Origin: CAG-411 sp050875145
GTDB taxonomy: Bacteria; Bacillota; Clostridia; Lachnospirales; Lachnospiraceae
NCBI GenBank assembly: GCA_050875145.1
Contig: JBNMLH010000001.1
Span: 124,001-188,000 of the forward strand
Direction of reading: 5' to 3'
DNA length: 64,000 nt
This document shows positions 34,263-44,274 of this stretch, piece by piece. The notes beneath the pieces are model-generated. The model saw only the letters and a program-made list of their open reading frames with translations. It did not search any database and was not told where the DNA came from. Position 1 is the first letter of the stretch, and the number at the start of each line of letters is the position of its first letter. The translations under genes and the position numbers were made by a program.

Positions 34263-35600
34263 TTAATACCAGCTTACTCCATCTTTGGTTACTTTTGCAA
34301 TAATTAACTTTTCAGATTCTGGTTTTTCTTTTTTTATATAGTAAGCATCCCGCAATATCTGTTCTGCTTCCTTTACTGTATCATATTTTTCTGTATATAG
34401 CCTTGCGACTACATCTCCTACTTGTACATAATCTCCCATTTTCTTTTTTAGAGAAATACCTGCTGCAAAGTCAATGGTACTTTCCTTGGTTTCACGCCCA
34501 GCACCAAGCACCATAGATGCAATTCCTAATTGTTGTGCGTCTGTATGGACCACATAACCACTATACTGTGCAACGACATCATAATAATAGGCTGCTTTCG
34601 GGAACTTCTCAGGATGTTCAATCATTGAAACATCACCCTGCTGTGCTTTTACCATAGCACATAATTTCTTTAATGCCGTTCCGTCTTCTACTGCCTTTCG
34701 TGCCATTTTTTCACACTCGTGAATAGAAATTTGCTCAGTATGCTCATTTTTTGCAAGAAATAGCATATTAGATGCCAGCGCAATACATACCTCCAACAAA
34801 TCTCCTTTTCGTTTTCCCTGAAGCATTTCTATTACCTCGATTACTTCTAAAGAATTTCCAATGTATTCTCCTAAAGGTGTATCCATATTGGTAATCAATG
34901 CTACTGTTGGTCTGTTTGCATGTTCCCCAATAGCAACCATCTTTTGTGCTAATGTTACTGCATCTTCTTTATTTTTCATAAATGCACCACTTCCACAGGT
35001 TACATCTAATAAAATTTTATCACTTCCTGCTGCCAGCTTTTTACTCATAACAGACGCTGCTATCAATGGTATACTATCCACTGTATCCGTAACATCTCTA
35101 AGGGCATATAACTTTTTATCGGCAGGTGCCAGATTTGCTGACTGTCCAACCACACTTAGCCCTATCTCATTTACAATTTCAAAAAAACGTTCGTTGGAAA
35201 TCTCTGTTTGAAATCCCTTGATTGATTCCAATTTGTCAATAGTACCACCAGTATGTCCTAATCCTCTTCCTGACATCTTTGCCACTTTTCCTCCACAAGC
35301 TGCCACAATCGGTGCAATCGCCAATGTCGTCTTATCTCCCACACCACCCGTGCTATGCTTGTCTACTTTTACTCCGTCTATTCCAGACAAATCTATCATA
35401 TCACCAGAATGTGCCATAGCCAATGTTAAATTTCCCAATTCTTTGTCTGTCATTCCTTTGAAATAAACAGCCATAAGCCAGGCTGACATCTGATAATCTG
35501 GAATTTCACCTTCAACATACTGTCGAATCATCTCTCTTATTTCAGTCTCTGTCATTTCCTGTCCTCTTTTTTTCTTTTCAATCAGGTCAAACATTCTCAT
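34263..35600 (-). CDS. pdp: Pyrimidine-nucleoside phosphorylase
   Basis: This enzyme phosphorolyses uridine, thymidine and deoxyuridine. The 445-residue protein shows the KHSTGGVGDK phosphate site, the MSGRGLGHTGGT motif and the YALRDVT region of the family. Start 35600 is fixed by AGGAGGGATTCAT; the frame to 35669 overlaps cdd. Together with cdd upstream and deoB-deoD elsewhere, it completes nucleoside salvage. Confidence 0.93.
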   Translation of the reverse strand: MRMFDLIEKKKRGQEMTETEIREMIRQYVEGEIPDYQMSAWLMAVYFKGMTDKELGNLTLAMAHSGDMIDLSGIDGVKVDKHSTGGVGDKTTLAIAPIVAACGGKVAKMSGRGLGHTGGTIDKLESIKGFQTEISNERFFEIVNEIGLSVVGQSANLAPADKKLYALRDVTDTVDSIPLIAASVMSKKLAAGSDKILLDVTCGSGAFMKNKEDAVTLAQKMVAIGEHANRPTVALITNMDTPLGEYIGNSLEVIEVIEMLQGKRKGDLLEVCIALASNMLFLAKNEHTEQISIHECEKMARKAVEDGTALKKLCAMVKAQQGDVSMIEHPEKFPKAAYYYDVVAQYSGYVVHTDAQQLGIASMVLGAGRETKESTIDFAAGISLKKKMGDYVQVGDVVARLYTEKYDTVKEAEQILRDAYYIKKEKPESEKLIIAKVTKDGVSWY

Positions 35601-35649
35601 ATGAATCCCTCCTGTCCTCTCAAATTTGTAACAAGGCTTATATACGTTT

Positions 35650-36063
35650 TTATAGATTATTCGGTCCAAAGCCCTCTGGAAGTAACTCTTTCAATGTGTA
35701 TGTTCTATATTCATTTGCAGATCTTGCAACAATAATTTTAAAAGTTTCTGGTATGCAAAATTCCATCATTACCTGTCTGCAAACACCACACGGCGTTGCA
35801 AATCCTGCTACACGCATTCCTTCTTCATACCCTCCTGCAATTGCAATCTGTCTAAATTTTCTATGCCCTTCACTAACTGCTTTAAAAAAAGCGGTACGCT
35901 CTGCACAATTACAAGGTGTGTATGCAGCATTTTCAATGTTACATCCCCCATATACAATTCCATCTTCTGTTTCCAATGCTGCACCTACCCGATACTTAGA
36001 GTAAGGTACATATGCCATAGAGCGATTCTCCAATGCTATTTTTACCAGCTCTCTCTCTTCCAT
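35650..36063 (-). CDS. cdd: Cytidine deaminase
   Basis: Cdd deaminates cytidine and deoxycytidine to the uracil nucleosides that Pdp then cleaves. The 137-residue length and the zinc motifs CNIENAAYTPCNCAERTA and TPCGVCRQVM are typical of the homotetrameric type. The ATG at 36063 with AGGGGAAGG upstream is preferred over a TTG at 36069. It is the first gene of cdd-pdp. Confidence 0.96.
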   Translation of the reverse strand: MEERELVKIALENRSMAYVPYSKYRVGAALETEDGIVYGGCNIENAAYTPCNCAERTAFFKAVSEGHRKFRQIAIAGGYEEGMRVAGFATPCGVCRQVMMEFCIPETFKIIVARSANEYRTYTLKELLPEGFGPNNL

Positions 36064-36165
36064 ATCCAACCTTCCCCTTTCTGTTCATCCCTTTTATCTG
36101 CCTGCATTTAACGACTTCAAAGGAGTAGCCTTTTAAAACCTCTATATAACAAAGTAGACAAGTCC

Positions 36166-36200
36166 ACAAAAGAGCCTAAGATATTTCTCAAGCTCCTTTC
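36166..36200 (-). terminator. Terminator of the gdpP-rplI-dnaB operon
   Basis: On the minus strand GAGCTTGAGA pairs with TCTTAGGCTC (two G-U pairs) around an AATA loop, followed by TTTTG. Confidence 0.7.
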
Positions 36201-36209
36201 CATTTCATA

Positions 36210-37547
36210 CTAATTTCGATTATGTTCCAAATTGGCAAATTTTGTATATTGTGACAACCATGCGAGTTTTACAGTTCCCGTAGGACCACTTCTTTGTTTT
36301 GCAATGATGATTTCCGAAATACCTGCCTCATCTGAATCTGCATGATAATAATCGTCTCTATAGATAAACATAACCATATCCGCATCCTGCTCAATTGCTC
36401 CTGATTCTCGCAAATCGGATAACATTGGACGTTTATCTGGTCTTTGTTCTACCGCACGACTAAGCTGCGATAACGCAATAATAGGAACATTTAACTCTCT
36501 TGCTAACGCTTTTAAGGAACGAGAAATCTCTGAAATTTCCTGTTGTCTTGATTCACTACGTCCATTTCCACTCATAAGCTGCAAGTAGTCAATAATAATA
36601 AGTCCTAAATCATGTTCTAACTTGTATTTTCTACATTTAGAACGTAACTCTGAAATAGTGATACCAGGTGTATCATCTAATATCAATTTGGAATTTCCTA
36701 TTTCTGTAGCACTTTTTACCAGCTTTACCCAATCATCATCATCTAGTTCACCCGTACGCATTGCCTGTGAATCTACTTTTGAATTCATGGATAACATACG
36801 CTTTGCCAACTGTGTAGTTGACATTTCCAAACTAAATATTGCCGTAGCTATATCTTCTTTTAAAACAACATGCTCAGCGATATTCAAAACAAAAGCCGTT
36901 TTTCCCATGGCTGGTCTAGCTGCCACCAAAATTAAATCCGAAGAATGAAAACCAGCCGTTTTATAGTCTAAATCGTAAAAACCACTAGATATACCTGTTA
37001 CTCGACCTGAAGTTTTTGCTGCCTGCTCAATACTTTCCACTGTCTCAATGACTATATCTTTTATACTTACATAATCTCCACCGGATGTATTGCGCAACAC
37101 CTCAAATATCTGCTTTTCGGTATCTGCCATAATATCTTCTACAGATTCTTTTCCAAGATAACAGGCATTTGTAATTCCTTCTGTTGTTTTAATTAAGCGA
37201 CGCAATAAAGATTTATCTCGGACAATATTGGCATAATGTTTGATATTTGCTGAGTTTGGAACTGCATCGAACAATTCCCGTATAAATTCTACACTACTAA
37301 GTTCTGGTGGCAAATCCTTTTCTTTAAGCTTATCCTGAAGCGTAACCAAATCTACCGGTCTTCCATCATTATGTAACTCTACCATAGCCTCAAATAAACT
37401 TCCGTACTGAGATTGATAAAAATCTGCCACTGTTAAAATTTCTGATGCAGTTGTAATGGCATCCTTATCTAACAACATAGAACTGATTACAGCTCTCTCT
37501 GCCTCCGCACTAAAAGGCATACTACGTTTTATAAGTGCCTCATCCAT
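36210..37547 (-). CDS. dnaB: Replicative DNA helicase
   Basis: DnaB is the hexameric helicase at the replication fork. The 445-residue protein has the N-terminal domain (about residues 10-110) and the RecA-like core with ARPAMGKTAF Walker A, LGLIIIDYLQLMSG Walker B and the DLRESGAIEQDAD segment. It has no intein. It is the last gene of the conserved gdpP-rplI-dnaB cluster. Confidence 0.98.
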   Translation of the reverse strand: MDEALIKRSMPFSAEAERAVISSMLLDKDAITTASEILTVADFYQSQYGSLFEAMVELHNDGRPVDLVTLQDKLKEKDLPPELSSVEFIRELFDAVPNSANIKHYANIVRDKSLLRRLIKTTEGITNACYLGKESVEDIMADTEKQIFEVLRNTSGGDYVSIKDIVIETVESIEQAAKTSGRVTGISSGFYDLDYKTAGFHSSDLILVAARPAMGKTAFVLNIAEHVVLKEDIATAIFSLEMSTTQLAKRMLSMNSKVDSQAMRTGELDDDDWVKLVKSATEIGNSKLILDDTPGITISELRSKCRKYKLEHDLGLIIIDYLQLMSGNGRSESRQQEISEISRSLKALARELNVPIIALSQLSRAVEQRPDKRPMLSDLRESGAIEQDADMVMFIYRDDYYHADSDEAGISEIIIAKQRSGPTGTVKLAWLSQYTKFANLEHNRN

Positions 37548-37613
37548 TACTTTACCTCGTTTCTAATACTTTTACCTTACTTTTTGAAAAAAATTAAGTC
37601 ACCAAATACTTGT

Positions 37614-38060
37614 CTATTTTTCACTGACATGTACTTTAATTTCTGCTGTTACTTTCTGATGTAAACGAATTGGAACATTATAAGTTCCCAGCGATCTGAT
37701 TGGCTCTGGAAGGTGCATTTTTTTCTTATCCAGCTCATATCCAAACTGTTTTTTAGCAGCCTCCGCAATCTCTTTTGGAGATACGGAACCAAAGCTTCTT
37801 CCATCTTTTCCAGTCTTTAATGTAACTTCAACAGTCTTATCTTCTAATTCCTTTGCAAATGCCTGTGCCTGCTCATATACTTCCTGTGCAATTTTTTCAT
37901 CATTGGCATTTTTTAATTTTAAATCGTTCAATGCCTTTGGTGTTGCTTCCACACCCAATTTCTTTTTTAACAGACAGTTTCTTGCATATCCATCATTTAC
38001 TTCTACTACTTCCCCTTTTTTTCCAAGGGACTTTACATCATCTAATAAAATTACTTTCAT
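37614..38060 (-). CDS. rplI: 50S ribosomal protein L9
   Basis: A 148-residue L9 with the N-terminal signature MKVILLDDVKSLGKKGEVVEV and GYARNCLLKK, the long connecting helix, and the C-terminal domain with KTGKDGRSFGSVSPKEIAEA. Its start is 2 bp after the gdpP stop, so the genes are likely translationally coupled. Confidence 0.98.
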   Translation of the reverse strand: MKVILLDDVKSLGKKGEVVEVNDGYARNCLLKKKLGVEATPKALNDLKLKNANDEKIAQEVYEQAQAFAKELEDKTVEVTLKTGKDGRSFGSVSPKEIAEAAKKQFGYELDKKKMHLPEPIRSLGTYNVPIRLHQKVTAEIKVHVSEK

Positions 38061-38062
38061 TC

Positions 38063-40138
38063 TTATACATCTCCATCTTCTATCATTTTTCTAAGTGCAT
38101 CTCGCACCATTTGTTTTGCTGTATCCATATCTACATCTTTCAACTGAGCACCAGCTACGCTCATATGACCGCCTCCGCCCAATCGTTCCATTACCAGTTG
38201 CACATTTAGTTCATCAATAGAACGCGCACTAATATAAATTTTATTATTATACGCAGTAAGTACAAAGGATGCTTTCACATCACTTATATTCAATAATTCA
38301 TTGGCAACCTGTGCTCCTAATACAGTAGGACTGTCTGCCCCATCTGCCTTACACTCTGTTATAGCATAGTGTTCCATAAAAATCTCCATATCATGTACCG
38401 CAGCCGCACGAAGTTTATATTCTAATTTATTGCTTCTGAATATTTTTCGTACTCTTGTAATATCTGCACCACAACGACGAAGAAATGCTGCTGCCTCAAA
38501 TGTTCGCACACCAGTTTTGGTAAGGAAATTGTTAGAATCAATAACAATACCAGAGTACATAGCATCTGCCTCTACTTGGCGTAACTTCAAATTATCGTCC
38601 ACATATTGCAAAATTTCTGCAACCATCTCACATGCTGAGGATGCATATGGCTCTATATAAGATAGGACGGCATTCTCAATTCCATCTCCTACCTGCCTAT
38701 GATGATCTAATACTACAATGGTCTTTGTACACTCTAATAACTCTGGACACTCGGTATAACTTGCACGATTCACATCCACAATCACTAGGATTGTATTTGG
38801 ATTTACAACTTCCAATGCTTGTTCACTGTTTAAAAACATATCTTCTTCGTATTCTGCATCTGTTAAAAAACGATGTATCATCGGACGCACAGAAGTAGTA
38901 ATTTCGTTAATTACAATATTTGCTTTTTTGCCTAATGTTCTGGCAATACGGTAAATACCAATAGATGAGCCAAAGGAATCTGCATCTCCAATGGAGTGCC
39001 CCATAATTAGTACCTGATCTTTTGCCTCCATCAACTCTCGTAAAGCATGTGCTTTTACACGCGCTTTTACACGGGTTTTCTTTTCCATCTGTACGGTCTT
39101 ACCGCCATAATAAGCAATCTTATCACTTGTTTTAATAACAGCCTGGTCACCGCCACGCCCTAATGCTAAATCAATAGCTACTCTGGCATATTCATAACTC
39201 TTTTGGTAACTTTCATTATTAATACCAAGTCCCACACTAATCGTAGCCGCCATCTCATTTCCAATATTAATTGCTCGAACTTCTTCTAATAAGGAAAATT
39301 TGCTTGCTTCTAATTGTGGCAGATATTTATGTTTGAACATAAACACATATTTATCTTTCTCCAGTTTTTTTACTATCGCATCCATGCCTGCCATATATTT
39401 ATTTATCTTACGGTCAATTAAAGCCAATAGCAAAGAAGAACGTACCTCTTCCACATCTGCAAGAACTTCATCAAAATTGTCGATATACAATAATCCAACA
39501 ATCATCCTGCTTTCATCAATCTCTTTGAGATATTCTTTGACCTCTGTTTCGTCTTGCATATACATCGTAATGAGTGTATTGGAATCTTCTAATTGATTCT
39601 CGTCAAATAGTTCTTCTTGTTCCTCCATATCAAAACTATCTATATTTACTCTACGCAAAACAACTTTAAAGTCCTTTTCCTTCCATCTAATATGGACTTC
39701 TGTATCTAGCATATCTTTTGGAAGCGTATCCTGTGTAATTTCCGGGATCATTGTTGTAATATTTTTCAGACAAAATCTACTCTCACCCGCTAATGTGCAA
39801 AATTCATCATTTCCCCACATAATGCAACCTTCTGCATCCAAAATTACATAGGGCAACGTCAATTCTTTAATCAGATGACGCTGCACCTGTGAATAATCAT
39901 TTGCGTAGGACACCAGTCCCGCTGTTATAGCAGAGTTTCTGGAAAAGAACAAACTTAATGCAATCAATATATATCCCACCAGAAAAATCGTCATTACTGC
40001 ACCTGCCTGACGCCCTATGCAGTACATGAAGATATTCATTACAAGCAGTAATAAAGATAAATATAATGGCCAGCTTAAATATTTTTCTAATCTCTTATCC
40101 AGCTTTCTCTTTTTCATATCAAGCTTTTTCTTTCTCAT
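38063..40138 (-). CDS. gdpP: Cyclic-di-AMP phosphodiesterase, GdpP type
   Basis: A 691-residue enzyme that hydrolyses c-di-AMP to pApA. Order: two N-terminal helices (about residues 24-65), a PAS-like domain (about 85-140), a degenerate GGDEF domain (about 190-320), then DHH and DHHA1 domains. The DHH motif VVLDHHRQ, the GHSIGDADS-type motif and the C-terminal GGGGHMSVAGAQ are intact. It regulates envelope and osmotic homeostasis in Firmicutes. GAAAGG precedes the start. Confidence 0.95.
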   Translation of the reverse strand: MRKKKLDMKKRKLDKRLEKYLSWPLYLSLLLLVMNIFMYCIGRQAGAVMTIFLVGYILIALSLFFSRNSAITAGLVSYANDYSQVQRHLIKELTLPYVILDAEGCIMWGNDEFCTLAGESRFCLKNITTMIPEITQDTLPKDMLDTEVHIRWKEKDFKVVLRRVNIDSFDMEEQEELFDENQLEDSNTLITMYMQDETEVKEYLKEIDESRMIVGLLYIDNFDEVLADVEEVRSSLLLALIDRKINKYMAGMDAIVKKLEKDKYVFMFKHKYLPQLEASKFSLLEEVRAINIGNEMAATISVGLGINNESYQKSYEYARVAIDLALGRGGDQAVIKTSDKIAYYGGKTVQMEKKTRVKARVKAHALRELMEAKDQVLIMGHSIGDADSFGSSIGIYRIARTLGKKANIVINEITTSVRPMIHRFLTDAEYEEDMFLNSEQALEVVNPNTILVIVDVNRASYTECPELLECTKTIVVLDHHRQVGDGIENAVLSYIEPYASSACEMVAEILQYVDDNLKLRQVEADAMYSGIVIDSNNFLTKTGVRTFEAAAFLRRCGADITRVRKIFRSNKLEYKLRAAAVHDMEIFMEHYAITECKADGADSPTVLGAQVANELLNISDVKASFVLTAYNNKIYISARSIDELNVQLVMERLGGGGHMSVAGAQLKDVDMDTAKQMVRDALRKMIEDGDV

Positions 40139-40273
40139 ATTTAACCATACCTTTCATACCTGTGTAGATTATATCATTTTTCGCACTCATCGTAAAGATG
40201 TGCCCCTATTTTCAATAAACTATAGTTTCATTTTTCTTATTTATCAATCATATAATCTAGCACAGGTATTTTT

Positions 40274-42208
40274 CTATCGGCCTAAAACAATGGCACTAAG
40301 TGACTCCACTGTAATAACACTGTCCTTCTTTTCTTCTATTGGTTTCGTACCTGCATTCGTTCCATTTATATATACCTTCCAACAGCCTTCTGGTATCTTT
40401 ACTTGTTGTGAAGTACGATTTGCATTATAGATTACACAAACCTCATCAAGCACATCTTCTAAGCCTGTTCCATCAATTACATAACCTACCATATTTTCAG
40501 GCATATCCATAAATTGTAATCTCTTTTCTATTTCACTCGGCTCCACCATACGAAACATAGAATGTTCTTTACGAAATGCAATTAATCCCTTATAATAAGC
40601 AACCACATCCGCATATTCACTTTTTCGATTCCATTTAATACTATTAATCTCATCTGGTGCATTGTAACTATTACTTGTAAATTTCTGTCCCGGTTCTGTT
40701 CCAGGCTTAGTCCGAAGCATTTCTTCTCCTGCCTGTATAAATGGTATCCCCTGTGCAGTAAATACAATCGCTGCTGCCAGACAATTCATCTGCTTTCTTG
40801 TCTGTTCATCATCTTCTGGATTTGTCAGGGCTAATTTATCCCATAAAGTTAAGTCATCATGTGCAGAAATATAATTAATACTTTGCGCTGCGGTCTTTGC
40901 CCAATCCTTTTCCTTTCCTTTCAATGCCTGGCTATGATGGGTCGAACCTACTACTGCAAATTTTAATTCTTCCTCCATATTTGCTTTGCCATTGACAAAT
41001 CCTTTTGCTTCCACCGCAAACACATGCCCTTTTACTGCATCACGAATGTTATCATTAAACATACCATAATCAGGAACTTTTCTTGCATTTACTTTCATTG
41101 CCAAACGTTCTGGCTCAAGCAATGGTGCTTCTGCGGCCCATCCTTCACCATACAAAATAATATCCGGTTTAATTTTCTTTAATTCTTTTGCAATTTCATT
41201 CATTGTATCTACGTCATGAATTCCCATTAAGTCAAATCGAAAACCATCTATATGGTATTCTTTTGCCCAAAAGCATAGGGAATCTACCATAAATTTACGC
41301 ATCATTTTATGTTCAGATGCCGTCTCATTTCCGCAAGCAGAACCATTTGCAAAAGTACCATCTTCACGCATACGATAATAATACCTTGGCAATGTCTTTT
41401 CAAAAACAGAATCTTCTGTGTGATAAGTATGATTATACACTACATCCATTACCACACCAATTCCATTATCATGGAGTTTTTTTACTAATTGTTTAAATTC
41501 TTTTACTCGCACCTCACCATGGTAAGGGTCTGAACTATATGAGCCTTCCAAGACACTATAGTTGACTGGGTCATATCCCCAGTTAAATTGTTTTTTCTCT
41601 GGATGTTCCTCATCTACACTTCCAAAATCATGAAGAGGTAACAAATGAACATGCGTTACCCCCATCTCTTTAATATGATCTAAGCCAGTAGCAAGTCCAT
41701 CTGGACTTTTCGTTCCTTCTTCTGCCAGACCTCCAAATAAATATTTATTTTTAATACCAGATGTAGAATCGGCAGACACATCACGTAAATGTAATTCATA
41801 TAAAACAGCATCTGTTTTTTCTTTTAATACCGGTCCTTGGTCTTGATCCCAACCTGCCGGATTTGTTTCCTCAAAATCTAAAACCATGGCACGTTTTCCA
41901 TTTACACCAGCAGCCTTCGCATATACATCAATTACTTCCTGCGAAGAAGTTTCATGGTCGATCGTATAAGTATAATACATTCCCTTTATATCTTTTTGTA
42001 TTACTGTATACCATGTACCACTTACATCCATCATCATTGGAATCGATTCAAGCAGACAGTCCCCATTTCCCTGTTCATATAAATTTAAAGTAACTTTTTT
42101 TGCTGTTGGAGACCACACACGAAATGTGGTTCTCTCTTTTTTATACACACATCCTAAATCACTGCCATCGTAATAATATTTTTTATCTAGTATTTTCCAA
42201 TTATTCAT
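40274..42208 (-). CDS. pulA: Type I pullulanase (GH13_14)
   Basis: A 644-residue enzyme that splits alpha-1,6 bonds in pullulan, glycogen or starch-derived branches. After an N-terminal CBM48-like domain (about residues 8-100) comes the GH13 barrel with FNWGYDPVNY, the type I pullulanase signature, the nucleophile in DGFRFDLMG, the acid in ILYGEGWA and ISAHDD. There is no signal peptide, so it acts in the cytoplasm on imported oligosaccharides and complements the two secreted amylases at 49-54 kb. Confidence 0.95.
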   Translation of the reverse strand: MNNWKILDKKYYYDGSDLGCVYKKERTTFRVWSPTAKKVTLNLYEQGNGDCLLESIPMMMDVSGTWYTVIQKDIKGMYYTYTIDHETSSQEVIDVYAKAAGVNGKRAMVLDFEETNPAGWDQDQGPVLKEKTDAVLYELHLRDVSADSTSGIKNKYLFGGLAEEGTKSPDGLATGLDHIKEMGVTHVHLLPLHDFGSVDEEHPEKKQFNWGYDPVNYSVLEGSYSSDPYHGEVRVKEFKQLVKKLHDNGIGVVMDVVYNHTYHTEDSVFEKTLPRYYYRMREDGTFANGSACGNETASEHKMMRKFMVDSLCFWAKEYHIDGFRFDLMGIHDVDTMNEIAKELKKIKPDIILYGEGWAAEAPLLEPERLAMKVNARKVPDYGMFNDNIRDAVKGHVFAVEAKGFVNGKANMEEELKFAVVGSTHHSQALKGKEKDWAKTAAQSINYISAHDDLTLWDKLALTNPEDDEQTRKQMNCLAAAIVFTAQGIPFIQAGEEMLRTKPGTEPGQKFTSNSYNAPDEINSIKWNRKSEYADVVAYYKGLIAFRKEHSMFRMVEPSEIEKRLQFMDMPENMVGYVIDGTGLEDVLDEVCVIYNANRTSQQVKIPEGCWKVYINGTNAGTKPIEEKKDSVITVESLSAIVLGR

Positions 42209-42252
42209 AATTTACCCTTTTATCCTTTCCTCATATCCTTATCTCATTTATG

Positions 42253-43905
42253 TCATGAATTTTGTTCTAAATTATTAAGAACCTGTTTTAAAACCACTGC
42301 ACGATTATTTGTATATAACTCTTCATAATATGCACAGGCCACTTTACTTTTTACATCTGTTTCCGTTAGCGAACTATCCTTTTGTTCCTGCTCCACTTGC
42401 TCTTCGTACTGTGTACTTTGTAAATACTGCTGCATTGGAACTGTAATATACGTTTGCCATTGTTCCCCCATATTTGTCAGCAACGAGGTCAAATACGACA
42501 TATCACTATTCTCATTCTCATTTACATTTTCATACTCGGTTGCTAATAATTTATATTGTTCCTCTGTCATATAATCAAAGACTTCTGCCAACACTTCCAG
42601 GTAGGCATCATAATTTTTACACTGCAATTCGGATGCCTCCTCATAATTTAGGTGATTTTTGTAAGACGCAATTACAGCTTCTTTATATTCTTTTCTTGTT
42701 ATCGTTGGTTTTAATGTTGCCGCAGGTGCCTTTGTTTTTAGTAATTCTCCTTCTGCCGCTGTAGCACTCGGACTTATTGTTACTTGTGGTGTCCTTGTAG
42801 ATTTTATTAAATCAGATGGTACTGTAGTAGCCTTTGGTGTTGCAGTAGGTTTTACGGTTGGTCTTGGTGTTGCGGTTGGCATAGTCCAATTATAATCAGA
42901 GCTTGCAATCGGATACTTTTTCTTAAAGGCTGCTGTTGTATATCTAGAATCTAATGAATGGTCTTTCATCATTTTTTTACTTCCTATAAGGAAATAATCA
43001 TATACATACGGACGAATCGATAAATCTAAATCATCCCATGTAGTATCCACAAAATACCATTTGCTTCCTATCTTCACGATATTCCAAGCATGTAATACTC
43101 TACTTCCATTGCTATATCCATATCCTGTGACGAAACGGCATGGGATTCCTGCCTCTGTACACATTTTATAAAAAATCAGAGCATATCCCTGACAAACCGT
43201 ACTATGAGAACTACTTACCAAACCAGCATATGCTGTAAATTTTGTAAGGCTGTTATCATAGGATACATTTTCTGCAATATAATTATGAATCAATCGTAAC
43301 TTTTCTACACGACTCTTTCCATTCAGATTCAATCCTGCCAATGCACTTTTGACTTTTGCATTTACCTTTTTTACTTGCGCTAAACTCTCTCTATATCTAA
43401 TGGTAAACTTAAATACCGATTTGTTGTTTGAGTAATATGGTACACGAAAACCATAGCTTGCTACGGTTCCATACAGGTAGTCAAAGTCATTACTTGTATT
43501 TTTATTATCCTTTTGCCAAACAGGTTCAAACATTTTCTTAATGTCATTGTTTATATAGATTTTCCTATAACTCCCCTTAAATGTAATCGTAAAGTTAGTT
43601 TTTCTCGCATTCATATAACTATACATTTTATTGATAAATGCACTTCTTGTTTTTACTGTACAGCTATTTGCCATTGCACTAATCCCATCTGTGCTAATAT
43701 CTTTATCCTGTACTTTCTTGCCAATCTTTTCCATCGTCACTTTAGGCGTCAGACTATTTTCTTTTTCTTGTGCCTGATAAATATCTATTGTATTTATAGA
43801 TTTTGAAACTGTATGATTAGATGCTGCCTTCCCTGGGAAAGCAGCCGTTTGTATTGTCAACGCTGTAATTAATACACCTACAATTATTCTACTTACTCTT
43901 CTCAT
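42253..43905 (-). CDS. Secreted transglutaminase-domain protein
   Basis: The 550-residue protein has a signal peptide (to about residue 28) and a transglutaminase core (about 210-345). The catalytic residues show in STVCQGYALIF (Cys), RVLHAWNIV (His) and FVDTTWDD (Asp). A Pro/Thr linker (TPRPTVKPTATPKAT) leads to a charged helical tail. The linker is typical of extracellular enzymes. Start 43905 has GGAAGGGAG upstream; the frame to 43974 is an extension. It is a second, distinct transglutaminase-like protein besides that at 25.5 kb. Confidence 0.85.
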   Translation of the reverse strand: MRRVSRIIVGVLITALTIQTAAFPGKAASNHTVSKSINTIDIYQAQEKENSLTPKVTMEKIGKKVQDKDISTDGISAMANSCTVKTRSAFINKMYSYMNARKTNFTITFKGSYRKIYINNDIKKMFEPVWQKDNKNTSNDFDYLYGTVASYGFRVPYYSNNKSVFKFTIRYRESLAQVKKVNAKVKSALAGLNLNGKSRVEKLRLIHNYIAENVSYDNSLTKFTAYAGLVSSSHSTVCQGYALIFYKMCTEAGIPCRFVTGYGYSNGSRVLHAWNIVKIGSKWYFVDTTWDDLDLSIRPYVYDYFLIGSKKMMKDHSLDSRYTTAAFKKKYPIASSDYNWTMPTATPRPTVKPTATPKATTVPSDLIKSTRTPQVTISPSATAAEGELLKTKAPAATLKPTITRKEYKEAVIASYKNHLNYEEASELQCKNYDAYLEVLAEVFDYMTEEQYKLLATEYENVNENENSDMSYLTSLLTNMGEQWQTYITVPMQQYLQSTQYEEQVEQEQKDSSLTETDVKSKVACAYYEELYTNNRAVVLKQVLNNLEQNS

Positions 43906-44274
43906 AGTTTTCTCCCTTCCTTTTCTAACAGAGTAGAATGGACAAGTCCATGTTATCTCCCCAAATTCCCTCATTTATAAAAATTTCTGTTGCAAGAAAC
44001 CTTTTTATTATGAAAAAGGACTTATCTATTATTATACCATGTTATGTAATGGTTTGCTAGAACAAAGTCGGCTGTATTACTTATGAGGCTGCCACACAAT
44101 CTACAAATATCCAGTCAAATTGTAGGCGTTCAAAAGACAAAACAATTGGTAAGGCATTTTTTATCCCCATGATACTTACGGATTGCTCTGCCTTTTGCCC
44201 TGACATCATATTATAGACTTTCTTAAAAATAAAAAACCGTTGAAAATTCAACGGTTTTTTATCATATACATAAA
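43906..44274. other. 369-bp non-coding gap
   Basis: Apart from the terminator at 44231-44260 and a plausible minus-strand -10 TATAAT near 44033, I see no gene. A short stretch resembles the 5' part of the element at 20480 (AACAAAGT-CGGC), but too weakly to call. Confidence 0.4.
44231..44260. terminator. Terminator of the Gld-like operon
   Basis: Perfect 14-bp stem (44231-44244 with 44247-44260) around a 2-bp loop, AACCGTTGAA core, T run on both strands. Confidence 0.88.

Noticed and set aside
40274..42208. Intracellular pullulanase as part of a secreted enzyme set
   Set aside because: No signal peptide; it is kept as cytoplasmic, separate from the two secreted amylases.
44060..44200. Third copy of the hairpin-7nt-core element
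   Set aside because: Only scattered short matches (AACAAAGT, GGATTGC); no hairpin-core spacing.
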